Assembly: GCA_965219495.1 (NCBI GenBank)
Contig: OZ244777.1
Location: 2,728,001-2,792,000, forward strand
Direction: 5' to 3'
DNA length: 64,000 bases
Source of the DNA: CAZPXZ01 sp965219495
GTDB lineage: Bacteria; Pseudomonadota; Alphaproteobacteria; Rhodobacterales; CAZPXZ01
Part shown: positions 44,394-52,907 of the stretch, one piece after another
Layout of the letters: each line of letters begins with the position of its first letter
Position numbering within the stretch: the first letter of the stretch is position 1
Notes under the pieces: model-generated
Seen by the model: the letters and a program-made list of their open reading frames with translations, nothing else
What the model was told of the DNA's origin: nothing
The model's database searches: none
Translations under genes and position numbers: made by a program

Positions 44394-45965
44394 TCAGCCG
44401 ATAACGACGAAAAACAACAGTGCGACCACTAGGCCCATGAGGAAGCCCCGCAGAAATTCCGGCCCGAACCAAGGGGTGTGAACGTCCTTCTTCGGCTTGT
44501 CCCGTTCCAGGGCGATCAACAACTTTTCAGCGATGTGCGGCAGGCGCGGACTCACCCTGCCTACCAATTCCACCGTCTCCCGAAGGTCGGAGAGCGTCCG
44601 CTTCGGACCGACATTCCGCTCGATCCATTCCTGCACGACAGGCTTGGAAACTTCCCAGATATCCAAATGAGGATCCAGGCCGCGCGCAACGCCTTCGGTG
44701 ACGACCATGGTCTTTTGCAAGAGCAGGAGTTGGGTCTGGGTCTCCATGCCGAATCGTTCCGTAACCGCGAACATTTGCGCCAGCACCCTCCCCATCGAGA
44801 TCTTCGAGGCGTCTTCGCCGAAGATCGGATCAACGAGTGTGCGTAGGGCCTGCGCAAACGCGCTCAGATCCTGATCTGCGGGCAGGTATCCGACGTCGCG
44901 GTGCGCGCGGGCGGCGCGCCGGTAGTCGCGGGTCAGGAATCCGTAGAGAATATCCGCGTAGGCGCGCCGGGTGAGTTCGTCCAGGCGGCCCATGATTCCG
45001 AAATCCACGATCCCGACGACACCGTCCGGCATGATCCGGAGATTCCCGTGATGCATGTCGGCGTGGAACAGGCCGTCGCGAAGCGCGCACCGGAGAAAAA
45101 GTTGCAGCAGGCGGGCGGAGATTGCTTCCGGCGTTTCGCCGGCGGCGCGAATGGCCTCCTGGTCGTCAATGGATGCGCCTTCCACCCAGTCCGTCGTCAG
45201 GACGCGCCGCGCGGTTAGGTGCCAAACCGGCTGGGCTGCGCGAAAGCCAGGTTCGTCGCGAATATTGTCGCCGAATTCCGCTGCCGCCGCCGCTTCAAGG
45301 AGGAGGTTCATTTCGGCGGTGACGACCTGTTCGAAGTTGTTCACCACCGCTTCCGGGCGAAGCCGTCGTGACCCCGGATGCAACATCTGGAGAGTTCTCG
45401 CGCCGAATCGAAACGCGGAGATGTCGCGGCGGAACGAGACCTCGATTTCGGGACGCAGGATCTTTACAGCTATCTTGTTTCCTGTGCGGCGGTCCACGGC
45501 GGCGTGAACTTGGGCAACCGAAGCCGCCGCCACTGGCGGGCCGAATTCCGCGAAGAGTTCTTCGACGGGCGACCCGAGTTGGTTGTGGATCGTTTCGCGG
45601 GCCTCGTTCTCTGAAAATGGCGGCAGCCGGTCCTGCAGGGGCCGGAGCGCAGCCGCAAGATTGCGGCCCATAATGTCGGGGCGCGTGGCCAGGGACTGGC
45701 CGAATTTCACATAGGCCGGACCGAGCGCCACGAGCGCCCGTGGAATCGGCGGAATGTCCGGGTCGCCGTCCCTTCCCAGCGGCCGGAGCAACCGGCATGT
45801 GAACGCGAGCAAATCGACCGTGCGTTTATGTGCGCCGAGCGCCCCCAGCACTGGGAAAAGCGCATCGTTCCGGGCAAGGGTGCCGCCGAAACGCGCAATG
45901 CGCAGGATATTGAAAACAGTGCCGAGCACGAAATCAGGTTCGCCAGCCCGAATGGAGGGCCACAA
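44394..45965 (-). CDS. ubiB: Ubiquinone biosynthesis kinase-like protein UbiB
   Basis: A 523-residue ABC1/ADCK atypical kinase: KxGQ motif AYVKFGQSLATRPDIM, Ala-rich loop AAASVAQVHAA, invariant Lys in IAVKILRPEIE, DWVEG, the catalytic ADMHHGNLRI and metal-binding VDFGIMGRL. It ends in a transmembrane hairpin (FLRGFLMGLVVALLFFVVIG). It is needed for aerobic CoQ assembly at the membrane. It starts at TTG 45965, overlapping ubiE by 32 bp, or at GTG 45929 just after the ubiE stop. Confidence 0.94.
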   Translation of the reverse strand: MWPSIRAGEPDFVLGTVFNILRIARFGGTLARNDALFPVLGALGAHKRTVDLLAFTCRLLRPLGRDGDPDIPPIPRALVALGPAYVKFGQSLATRPDIMGRNLAAALRPLQDRLPPFSENEARETIHNQLGSPVEELFAEFGPPVAAASVAQVHAAVDRRTGNKIAVKILRPEIEVSFRRDISAFRFGARTLQMLHPGSRRLRPEAVVNNFEQVVTAEMNLLLEAAAAAEFGDNIRDEPGFRAAQPVWHLTARRVLTTDWVEGASIDDQEAIRAAGETPEAISARLLQLFLRCALRDGLFHADMHHGNLRIMPDGVVGIVDFGIMGRLDELTRRAYADILYGFLTRDYRRAARAHRDVGYLPADQDLSAFAQALRTLVDPIFGEDASKISMGRVLAQMFAVTERFGMETQTQLLLLQKTMVVTEGVARGLDPHLDIWEVSKPVVQEWIERNVGPKRTLSDLRETVELVGRVSPRLPHIAEKLLIALERDKPKKDVHTPWFGPEFLRGFLMGLVVALLFFVVIG

Positions 45966-46713
45966 TGCCGAACGAGAGATTTCGCCAATTCACGCGAGTG
46001 AAACCTGCCTCGCAGATCAGGTTGGCGAATCGCTTCTGGTTGGGAAAACGGCGAATGCTCTCCACGAGATAGCGATAGGCAGCACGATCGCGAGCGACCC
46101 GCGCGCCGAGCAGCGGAATGACCCGGAACGACCAGGCATCATAGGCATCCGAGATCACCGGCGGATGCACCCGGCTGAATTCGAGGCTGAGAAACCGGCC
46201 GCCCGGGCGGAGAGTCCGGTACACTTCCGAAAGAACCAGGGGCAGGTCCGCGACATTGCGCAGCCCGAACGCGACCGTGCACGCATCGAACGATCGATCC
46301 GCAAACGGAAGCCTTGCGCCATCACCGCAGACCCAGCCAAGAGAGGAGTCGAATTGACCCGCCGCTTTCCGTTCCCGGCCTTTTCGGATCATCGCTTCGG
46401 CGAGATCGCAGACGGTGACTTCGGCCGCACCCCGTGTCCGTTCCAGGACGCGAAACGCGATATCTCCGGTTCCGCCCGCAAGGTCCAGGATCCGCGATCC
46501 GGGTCGTGGCGCCAGCCAGTCCACCATCGCATTCTTCCAGATGCGATGAACACCGACCGACATGGCGTCATTCATCAGGTCGTAACGGTTCGCGACGCCG
46601 GAGAACAGGTCTCTCACCAGGCCCGGCTTTGCATCCCGCGGGACTTCACGAAACCCGAAATCCACCGGGTCGCCTCCCTCGGAACGACTGGAATTCTGCG
46701 ATTCTGTAGACAT
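45934..46713 (-). CDS. ubiE: Ubiquinone/menaquinone C-methyltransferase UbiE
   Basis: A 259-residue class I methyltransferase with family signatures VANRYDLMNDAMSVGVHRIW, SAM motif LDLAGGTGDIAF, VTVCDLAEAM, LPFADRSFDACTVAFGLRNV and RPGGRFLSLEFSR. It C-methylates 2-polyprenyl-6-methoxy-benzoquinol in CoQ synthesis. The start ATG 46713 (MSTES) follows the family; the upstream frame is Arg/Ala-rich and antisense to the intergenic region. It is divergent from mutM, 242 bp away, in the usual alphaproteobacterial arrangement. Confidence 0.95.
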   Translation of the reverse strand: MSTESQNSSRSEGGDPVDFGFREVPRDAKPGLVRDLFSGVANRYDLMNDAMSVGVHRIWKNAMVDWLAPRPGSRILDLAGGTGDIAFRVLERTRGAAEVTVCDLAEAMIRKGRERKAAGQFDSSLGWVCGDGARLPFADRSFDACTVAFGLRNVADLPLVLSEVYRTLRPGGRFLSLEFSRVHPPVISDAYDAWSFRVIPLLGARVARDRAAYRYLVESIRRFPNQKRFANLICEAGFTRVNWRNLSFGIVALHSGWRT

Positions 46714-46955
46714 ATCGAAAGCGTAGCCGGAACCTTGCATTCTTGCCATCCGAAAAGACAATTCCAGTTTTTTCGGCGCACGAGGAGAACGCCATCGCGG
46801 CGTCGCTGCATGTGGCTTTCCGGCGGGAGCGCGGGTACCAACATGGGAACCAGCGGCGAATCCGGCGATGGACCCGGTTCGCAACCTCTTGCGATGCGTC
46901 GACGGCTTGCGGGACCTAAGCTCAATCTAGGAGAAATGTGAACGGATGCCAGATC

Positions 46956-47849
46956 GTGCCGGAACTTCCTGAAGTCGAAACCGTCCGACGCGGCTTGGCG
47001 CCGGTTCTGGAAGGACGAAGGGTTTCCCGTGTCGTGGTCCGGCGCCCGGACCTGCGCTGGCCGCTGCCGGCAGAATTCGAGGAGCGATTGACCGGTCGCC
47101 GCGTGAAGGAGGTGGGCCGGCGCGGAAAATACCTGCTGGTCGCATTGGACGACAATCTGACGCTTCTGGCGCACATGGGAATGTCGGGGCGGTTCCTGGT
47201 GTTTGAAGAGGAAGATCTTTCGGTACGGGAGTTCGCTAGGGATGCTGGGAACGGCGGCGACGCTGCTGGCGCCGGTCCCCATGACCACGTGGTGCTGGAA
47301 ATCATGGGCAGCGGCGAACGCGGTCCGGCCCGCGTGGTATTCCGGGACCCGCGCAGGTTCGGCGCGATGGACTTGACACCGTCTTCGGAGCGGAGCGAAC
47401 ATCGGCTGCTCCGCAATCTGGGTCCGGAGCCCCTCGAGCGAGAGTTCTCGCCAGATTGGCTTCGGCAACGAATTGAGAACCGCGCCGCACCCGTCAAGAA
47501 CCTGTTGCTGGATCAGCGAATTGTTGCCGGAATTGGCAACATCTATGCATCGGAAGCCCTCCACCGTGCCGGGATCTTGCCAAAGCGTGCGGGAGGTCGG
47601 ATCTCCACAGCGAGAATCGAAGTTCTGGTCGAATCGATCCGGAAGGTCCTGGAAGACGCGATCGCCGCGGGTGGATCGACCTTGCGGGATTTTCGCCGGG
47701 CAGACGGGGAACTCGGTTACTTCCAGCATTCATTCGCCGTCTATGACCGAGCCGGCAAGCCATGCAGGAAAGCAGGATGCAGGGGAACCGTTCGCCGCCT
47801 TGGTCTTGCGGGGCGTTCGACATTCTGGTGTCCAAAATGCCAGCGATAA
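46956..47849 (+). CDS. mutM: Formamidopyrimidine-DNA glycosylase
   Basis: A 297-residue base-excision enzyme removing 8-oxoguanine. The mature protein must start with Pro (nucleophile): the frame contains GTG-CCG-GAA, giving MPELPEVETVRRGL from GTG 46956, so I reject the earlier GTG at 46938. Also visible are GRRGKYLLVAL, LLAHMGMSGRFLV, NIYASEALHRAGI and a C-terminal zinc finger C-x4-C-x16-C-x2-C (CRKAGC...CPKC). A 25-residue Gly/Ala-rich insertion near residue 100 is unusual. Confidence 0.95.
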   Translation: MPELPEVETVRRGLAPVLEGRRVSRVVVRRPDLRWPLPAEFEERLTGRRVKEVGRRGKYLLVALDDNLTLLAHMGMSGRFLVFEEEDLSVREFARDAGNGGDAAGAGPHDHVVLEIMGSGERGPARVVFRDPRRFGAMDLTPSSERSEHRLLRNLGPEPLEREFSPDWLRQRIENRAAPVKNLLLDQRIVAGIGNIYASEALHRAGILPKRAGGRISTARIEVLVESIRKVLEDAIAAGGSTLRDFRRADGELGYFQHSFAVYDRAGKPCRKAGCRGTVRRLGLAGRSTFWCPKCQR

Positions 47850-47974
47850 GCAAATCTCACGCGCATCATACGGGCAGCGCGAACGACAACCGAAAAATGA
47901 TGTTAAATTTGGATACAGGCAGCCGCAGGCTGGTCTTGACGACACCCAAAACCTTACAGCAGTTGGAAACCAAA

Positions 47975-48754
47975 ATGACTTACGAGAATATTCTTGTCGA
48001 CAGAAAAAGAGAAATTACCGGCTTGATCACGTTGAATTGCCCCGAATCGCTCAATGCGCTTTCGACCCAACTCATGGACGAATTGGGTAAGGCGCTGGAT
48101 ATCTTCGAATCGGACAACTCCGTTGGCGCAATCGTGATTACGGGCAGCGAAAAGGCTTTCGCGGCTGGCGCGGACATCAAGGAAATGAAAGACCTGTCCT
48201 TCGCCGAAGTCTACGGAGGCGATTTCATCACCCGCAACTGGGAAGGCGTAACGCGCCTGCGGAAGCCGGTAATTGCGGCGGTTAGCGGTTACGCCCTCGG
48301 GGGCGGATGCGAACTTGCGATGATGTGCGACTTCATTCTCGCTTCGGACACCGCGAAGTTCGGACAGCCCGAAATCAATTTGGGCGTGATACCGGGTTCG
48401 GGCGGCACGCAAAGGCTTACCCGGTCGGTCGGCAAATCCAAGTCGATGGAAATGTGCCTTACGGGCCGCTTCATGGATGCTGGAGAAGCGGAGCGGGCCG
48501 GACTGGTCAGCAGGATCGTGCCGGTGGATCAGCTGGTCGAAGAAGCGATTTCCGTGGCGGAGGCCATCGCCTCCAAAGGACGCCTTTCCGTCTACGCAGC
48601 CAAGGAAGCCGTGAATGCCGCCTACGAAACCAGCCTCTCCGAAGGCGTGCGCCTGGAACGCAGGCTGTTCCACGCCTTGTTTGCAACGGAGGACCAGAAG
48701 GAAGGGATGACGGCGTTCAAAGAGAAGCGCAAGCCCGTTTTCCAGGGCCGCTGA
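47975..48754 (+). CDS. Enoyl-CoA hydratase
   Basis: A 259-residue crotonase-fold enzyme. The two oxyanion-hole segments are AFAAGADIKEM and SGYALGGGCELAMMCDFILA. Catalytic Glu residues fall in the usual places, including EINLGVIPGSGGTQRL. It hydrates trans-2-enoyl-CoA in beta-oxidation. It lies in the classic alphaproteobacterial mutM/enoyl-CoA hydratase neighbourhood. ATG 47975 is chosen from the family N-terminus (MTYENILV); the earlier frame is antisense to nothing useful. Confidence 0.94.
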   Translation: MTYENILVDRKREITGLITLNCPESLNALSTQLMDELGKALDIFESDNSVGAIVITGSEKAFAAGADIKEMKDLSFAEVYGGDFITRNWEGVTRLRKPVIAAVSGYALGGGCELAMMCDFILASDTAKFGQPEINLGVIPGSGGTQRLTRSVGKSKSMEMCLTGRFMDAGEAERAGLVSRIVPVDQLVEEAISVAEAIASKGRLSVYAAKEAVNAAYETSLSEGVRLERRLFHALFATEDQKEGMTAFKEKRKPVFQGR

Positions 48755-48797
48755 TACGGAGCCAAGTCGAACCGGTTCGACTCGGAAGCAATTATCC

Positions 48798-50240
48798 GTG
48801 CGCCTGAACCCGGTCACCGTAGAATTGCGGGAAGCGCTCTGCGAAATCGCCGGGCCCGGAGGCTGGGTGGAGGCGGGAGGCGAAACCCCGTACCTGGAGG
48901 AGCCGCGAGGCCGGGCTCGGGGCCGGGCAGCCCTGATCCTGAAGCCCGATTCAACCGACGCCGTCTCTCGCATCGTGGCAATTTGCGCGAAGGCGCGAGT
49001 TGGCGTCATTCCCTTTGGCGGCGGCACCGGGCTGGTTGGGGGCCAGGTTGCGGAAGAACCACCAGACCCTGTTGTTCTGAGCGTCGAGCGATTACGGCAG
49101 GTGCGATGCGTCCTGGCGGAAGAAGCCGCAATCACGGTGGAAGCAGGCTGTACGCTGGCGGAGGTACGCACGGCTGCCGCACAGTACGGCTGGATGTTCC
49201 CGCTTCGGATTGCATCCGAGGGGGACTGCAGGATCGGGGGGAATCTCGCCACCAACGCCGGTGGGATGAACGTTCTCCGCTTCGGAAATGCGCGCGATCT
49301 TTGCCTGGGAATCGAGGCGGTGATGGCCGATGGCCGAGTCTGGGAAGACCTCCGGGCGCTTCGCAAGGACAATACAGGTTACGACTTGCGCAATCTGCTG
49401 ATCGGCTCGGAAGGTACGCTGGGAATTATTACAGCCGCGACCCTGCGCCTTTTTCCGAAGTTCCCGGAGTCGGCGACGGTGCTCGCCGCCGTCGGCAACG
49501 CGACGGCATCCATTGGACTTGCCGCGAAGCTTCGAAGAGAACTTGGCGATGTGCTGAGCGCCATCGAAGTGATCGAACACACCGGCGTCGCGTTTGTCCG
49601 CAAGCATTTTACTGAAATCCATTCGCCCTTCCCGGAGGACCATCCATGGTATGTTTTGGTTGAAACCGAGGGCGGAACCGGTAGCGGTGCGCGGGAGAGG
49701 CTGGAGAAGTTTCTCATGGCGTCCATCGAAGACGGAACCGTCGCCGATGCGGTCCTGGCTGAAAGCGAGGGACAACGGGACTCGATGCATAAACTGCGGG
49801 AAGCAGTTCCCCTTGCCAACCGGCTGGAAGGAGCGGTCGGAACGCACGATGTTTCCGTGCCACTCGGCCGCATCGCGGAATTGGTGGAAAACGTGAGAAC
49901 CCGAGTATCGGAAATCGAACCCCGGCTGCGCATCAATATTTTCGGCCATCTGGGAGACGGCAACCTGCATGCGAATGTGTTCCCTCCGGTCGGCGCGTCG
50001 CGCGGGGATTTTGTTCACTTGAGAGGGAAGATTGCGGCGCAGGTATTTGGCGCGGTGCGGGAGCTTGGCGGATCCATCAGCGCGGAACACGGTGTCGGAC
50101 GATTCCTGAAAACAGCGGTCGCAGCGAGCGGTTCCGAGGTGAAATTCGACTTGATGCGCTCGATCAAACAGGCGCTCGACCCGCGGGGAATTCTGAATCC
50201 GGGCGCAGTTCTGGACATGGCTGAACGCGGGAAAGAATGA
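48798..50240 (+). CDS. FAD-binding oxidoreductase, glycolate oxidase subunit GlcD-like
   Basis: A 480-residue VAO/PCMH flavoprotein: FAD-binding GVIPFGGGTGLVGGQ, RIGGNLATNAGGMNVLRFGN, NLLIGSEGTLGIITAATLRL and the C-terminal GHLGDGNLHANV and AEHGVGRFLKTA. Members oxidise D-lactate, glycolate or D-2-hydroxyglutarate. In alphaproteobacteria this lineage often groups with D-2-hydroxyglutarate or D-lactate dehydrogenases. Without glcE/F neighbours it probably works alone. Its stop overlaps the MaoC gene start (ATGA-type). Confidence 0.88.
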   Translation: MRLNPVTVELREALCEIAGPGGWVEAGGETPYLEEPRGRARGRAALILKPDSTDAVSRIVAICAKARVGVIPFGGGTGLVGGQVAEEPPDPVVLSVERLRQVRCVLAEEAAITVEAGCTLAEVRTAAAQYGWMFPLRIASEGDCRIGGNLATNAGGMNVLRFGNARDLCLGIEAVMADGRVWEDLRALRKDNTGYDLRNLLIGSEGTLGIITAATLRLFPKFPESATVLAAVGNATASIGLAAKLRRELGDVLSAIEVIEHTGVAFVRKHFTEIHSPFPEDHPWYVLVETEGGTGSGARERLEKFLMASIEDGTVADAVLAESEGQRDSMHKLREAVPLANRLEGAVGTHDVSVPLGRIAELVENVRTRVSEIEPRLRINIFGHLGDGNLHANVFPPVGASRGDFVHLRGKIAAQVFGAVRELGGSISAEHGVGRFLKTAVAASGSEVKFDLMRSIKQALDPRGILNPGAVLDMAERGKE

Positions 50241-51274
50241 GCAAAGGCAAGAACAAACGCCGCTGTTTTGAGGATCTGGCCACTGGCGAGAATTTCGATC
50301 TTGGCGCCTGCCCGATCCGCGAAAGTGAAATCTTGGCCTTCGCAAGAGAGTTTGATCCTCAGCCTTTTCACCTGGATCGATCGGCAGCGGAGCAGTCGCT
50401 GCTCGGCGGGCTAGCCGCGAGCGGCTGGTATACTGCGGCAATCCTGATGCGGCTCTTCTGGGACGGATGGCTTCGGGGGGTCGATGGCGTGGGCAGTCCC
50501 GGCTTGGACGGCCTGGAATGGTTGCGTCCGGTGAGGGCGGGCGACAGGTTGCAGGCTTCTGGCGCCGTGATCGGCCTTCGGGAGTCTCGGAGCCGCCCCG
50601 GAATTGGGCTGGCCCAAATCCGGTTTGAAATGACCGACAGCAAGGATCGCGCGGTCTGCAGGTCCGTTTGGTGGATCATGATCCAAAGGCGGAATCCACG
50701 CGTGGATCCCCAGACCCCGAGCGTCCGGCAAACGGACGAGTCACCAGTTCCGTCCGCGGAGGCTGCGAGTCAGCCCGACGTACGGATGCTGTTTCTCGAT
50801 AGCTGTCCGCTCGGAGAAACATTCTGTCTCGGAGGAGTCCGCATTCTCGCCGAGGAGATTGTCCGGTTTGCAAAGTCCTTTGATCCGCAGCCGTTTCATG
50901 TTGATGAGGAAAAAGCTCGGAAGAGCCATTTCGGCGGGCTTATCGCGAGCGGTTGGCACACCTGCGCGCTCTGGATGCGCGCAAACGTTCTTGCGCGCAA
51001 AAGGGTTGTGAATGCTTTGCCGGATTGGGAGCGGGATTCCGCCGTTCAGAGCGCTGGCGTGGGAATCGGATTTGAAGATCTCACTTGGGTGCGTCCTGTG
51101 CGTGCAGGGGAGGCTTTGCATGCGTTCATCACGCCCCTTGAGAAACGGGAAAGCCGTTCCAGGCCGGGATGGGGCCGCGTCCGGTGGCGCGCTGAAATGA
51201 CGAACGAAAACGAACACCTGATCCTGCGCTTCTTTCCAACCATGTACTTGAAGAACCGAACCCTTCCTGTGTGA
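50237..51274 (+). CDS. Fused double MaoC-domain protein (hotdog hydratase)
   Basis: A 345-residue protein with two MaoC hotdog domains. Domain 1 is at 10-155 (EFDPQPFHLDRSAAE, LGGLAASGWYTAAILMR) and domain 2 at about 185-340 (SFDPQPFHVDEEKARK, FGGLIASGWHTCALWMR). Each has the Asp...His hydratase-2 motif (DPQPFH) and repeats the segment WVRPVRAGE-like/WLRPVRAGD, so they are a duplicated pair. Alphaproteobacteria usually have two adjacent MaoC genes; here they are one gene. The substrate is unknown. Confidence 0.88.
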   Translation: MSKGKNKRRCFEDLATGENFDLGACPIRESEILAFAREFDPQPFHLDRSAAEQSLLGGLAASGWYTAAILMRLFWDGWLRGVDGVGSPGLDGLEWLRPVRAGDRLQASGAVIGLRESRSRPGIGLAQIRFEMTDSKDRAVCRSVWWIMIQRRNPRVDPQTPSVRQTDESPVPSAEAASQPDVRMLFLDSCPLGETFCLGGVRILAEEIVRFAKSFDPQPFHVDEEKARKSHFGGLIASGWHTCALWMRANVLARKRVVNALPDWERDSAVQSAGVGIGFEDLTWVRPVRAGEALHAFITPLEKRESRSRPGWGRVRWRAEMTNENEHLILRFFPTMYLKNRTLPV

Positions 51275-51619
51275 TACACCTCTGCTCCGCGTATATGGAA
51301 GCAGGCAGAAACGTCCCGGCTCGCCCTGCCATCGCCGCCAAAATGTGGGACAGGGTTACGGAGAAACGCAATATTCCACCGGCTTTGAAAGAAATGGGGA
51401 TTATATAGTGTCTGTGCCAAAATACCGGGTTTTGAACCCGGCGCGACGTTTCCGGCCCAGGCGCCCGGCGCGGGATTCGGCCCCCTTGCGCCGTGAATGA
51501 GCGGTCGGGGGCCGGGTTCGCACGAATGTCGAGGATGCCGGCGATCTTCCGCCATGAGGAGGGAGCCCCGGCCAGGGCCGGGGCGCATGCCGACGGCGTT
51601 GGCTCGGCCGGCCGCAGTC
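51275..51619. other. GC-rich intergenic stretch with a hairpin
   Basis: Follows the MaoC gene. CCGGGTT at 51425-51431 pairs with AACCCGG at 51435-51441 around TTG; it lacks a T run, so it is a weak terminator candidate. No gene is recognised up to the ISNCY remnant. Confidence 0.4.
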
Positions 51620-51748
51620 AGACGGCGCGGCGGATGCATTGGCGCCGCTGATTCCGGATCTTGTCGCGCTCGGCTCTCTGCAGCGCCAGGGGTGAGCTTG
51701 ATCACATAGATTGATTCCGGATCGGGTGGATCCGGTGCAGATTGGCGG

Positions 51749-52577
51749 TTGCGTCAGGAAAGCTCTGGAAGGGAGGATACGATGACTTGAATTTGTTGAA
51801 ACCCTTCACCGTGACCCAGCGGGTTCCACTCCCGCCCGGCAAAGGCGCAGCCCGCCAGCCGGAACCGAGTGTTGCGTGGCGTTCGGCAACGTGCGTCGCG
51901 AAGCGTACACAGGAGTTGATGAAGCAGCGCTATTGAGCCACGACATCTGCTGAACGAGGGTGCCTTTGTGCTCCGTCATCATGGGGGCAGCACCGGGAAC
52001 GCCGCTACGGGCGAGGCGTTTCCCGGACCTTCCGGGGTCGGAGAACGCTGCAAAGTCAAGGAATGGGTCACCAGGGAACCTGAGAGGTCCGGCACTGTCC
52101 ATGTGCAGGATGGCCGGTCGGGGGATCACCGGCTTTAAACCTCAACCCCGGCCCGATGCCTTGCCTGCGGGGCATCGGGAGCGCGCGAGCGACAGCACAA
52201 ACCGAGCGGGCGCACATGGTACCGAACGGCGAAAACAATCAGCTCAAGGGATGCAGTGTCGGGAGTCGTAGCGCCCTCATAGTACTGCCGAAGACGGGGA
52301 ACCGTGGCCATCGGGACCCGGCCGAGGAAAGGGGGGCGCCGCGTGATCGGAGCCGCTGACGGGACACCCGGGGGAGACTCTGTGCTCCGAATCCGGGTCA
52401 ACGCAACGGCAGCGGATAGCCATGCACGCGCCGAGGGCGGCTGTCGTCCTCGGCGTCTGTGGATCAGGGACGCCAACGTCCCTGAGCGAACCCGACACGC
52501 GAGGAACCGGATGCGGTAGTGTCCGCACGTCCGGCTCTGTGGGGGGAGGGGCTCGGCAACGACCCCTCCTACCCGGC
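51749..52577 (+). ncRNA. Group II intron, RT-deleted, inserted antisense in the ISNCY gene
   Basis: A 34-nt domain V is readable at 52504-52537: GAACCGG/CCGGCTC, then A-T, a 2-nt CG bulge, and TGCGG/CCGCA. The canonical triad AGC reads AAC. Domain VI follows with a bulged A at 52571, 7 nt before the 3' end I infer. Upstream sequence (gaacgccgctacgggcgagg-type region near 52000, gggaacctgagaggtccggc at 52076) resembles domains I-III of bacterial introns. Removing 51749-52577 restores an open ISNCY frame, GTG CTT GCC GCC AAT CTG (AVLAANL), on the other strand. Ends are good to a few bases. Confidence 0.7.
52216..52359 (+). pseudogene. Intron reverse-transcriptase N-terminal remnant
   Basis: A 47-codon frame, MVPNGENNQLKGCSVGSR followed by PKTGNRGHRDPAEERG, resembles the extreme N-terminus (GNRGHRDPVEGRG-type) of group II intron-encoded proteins. 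It stops there; the RT, maturase and endonuclease domains are absent before domain V at 52504. Confidence 0.5.
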
Positions 52578-52907
52578 CAAGCACTGCGAGAGCGACCGTT
52601 CGAGCGAAGCCATCCCTGCCGTGCGCGCGGACCCGGTCCAGGCCGCAGCATTCCAGGTTGTGGATGGCGGATTCCACCGCTGGATGCTGCCGCCGCGCCG
52701 CGGCGAATTCGGGGCGCGCCTCGCGCTCCCGCGCTTTCTGCGAAAGAGCGCCCTTCACCGGCAGCGCGTTGCAATCCAGCAGCGCGTCCAGCAGCCAGCT
52801 GTGCGGAAATCCGGATCAGGCACCGCATCGCGTCCCACGGCAAGTTGACGTCGGTCGGATCGTGCACGTCGGTTTCCACCACAAAGGAATCGGCCCGCGC
52901 CCGCCGC

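Noticed and set aside
46938..46955. GTG 46938 as mutM start
   Set aside because: The enzyme needs Pro at position 2 after Met; only GTG 46956 gives MPELPEVE.
52135..52758. A single 207-codon minus-strand gene
   Set aside because: Only its start (52578-52758) resembles ISNCY; the remainder is antisense to the group II intron.
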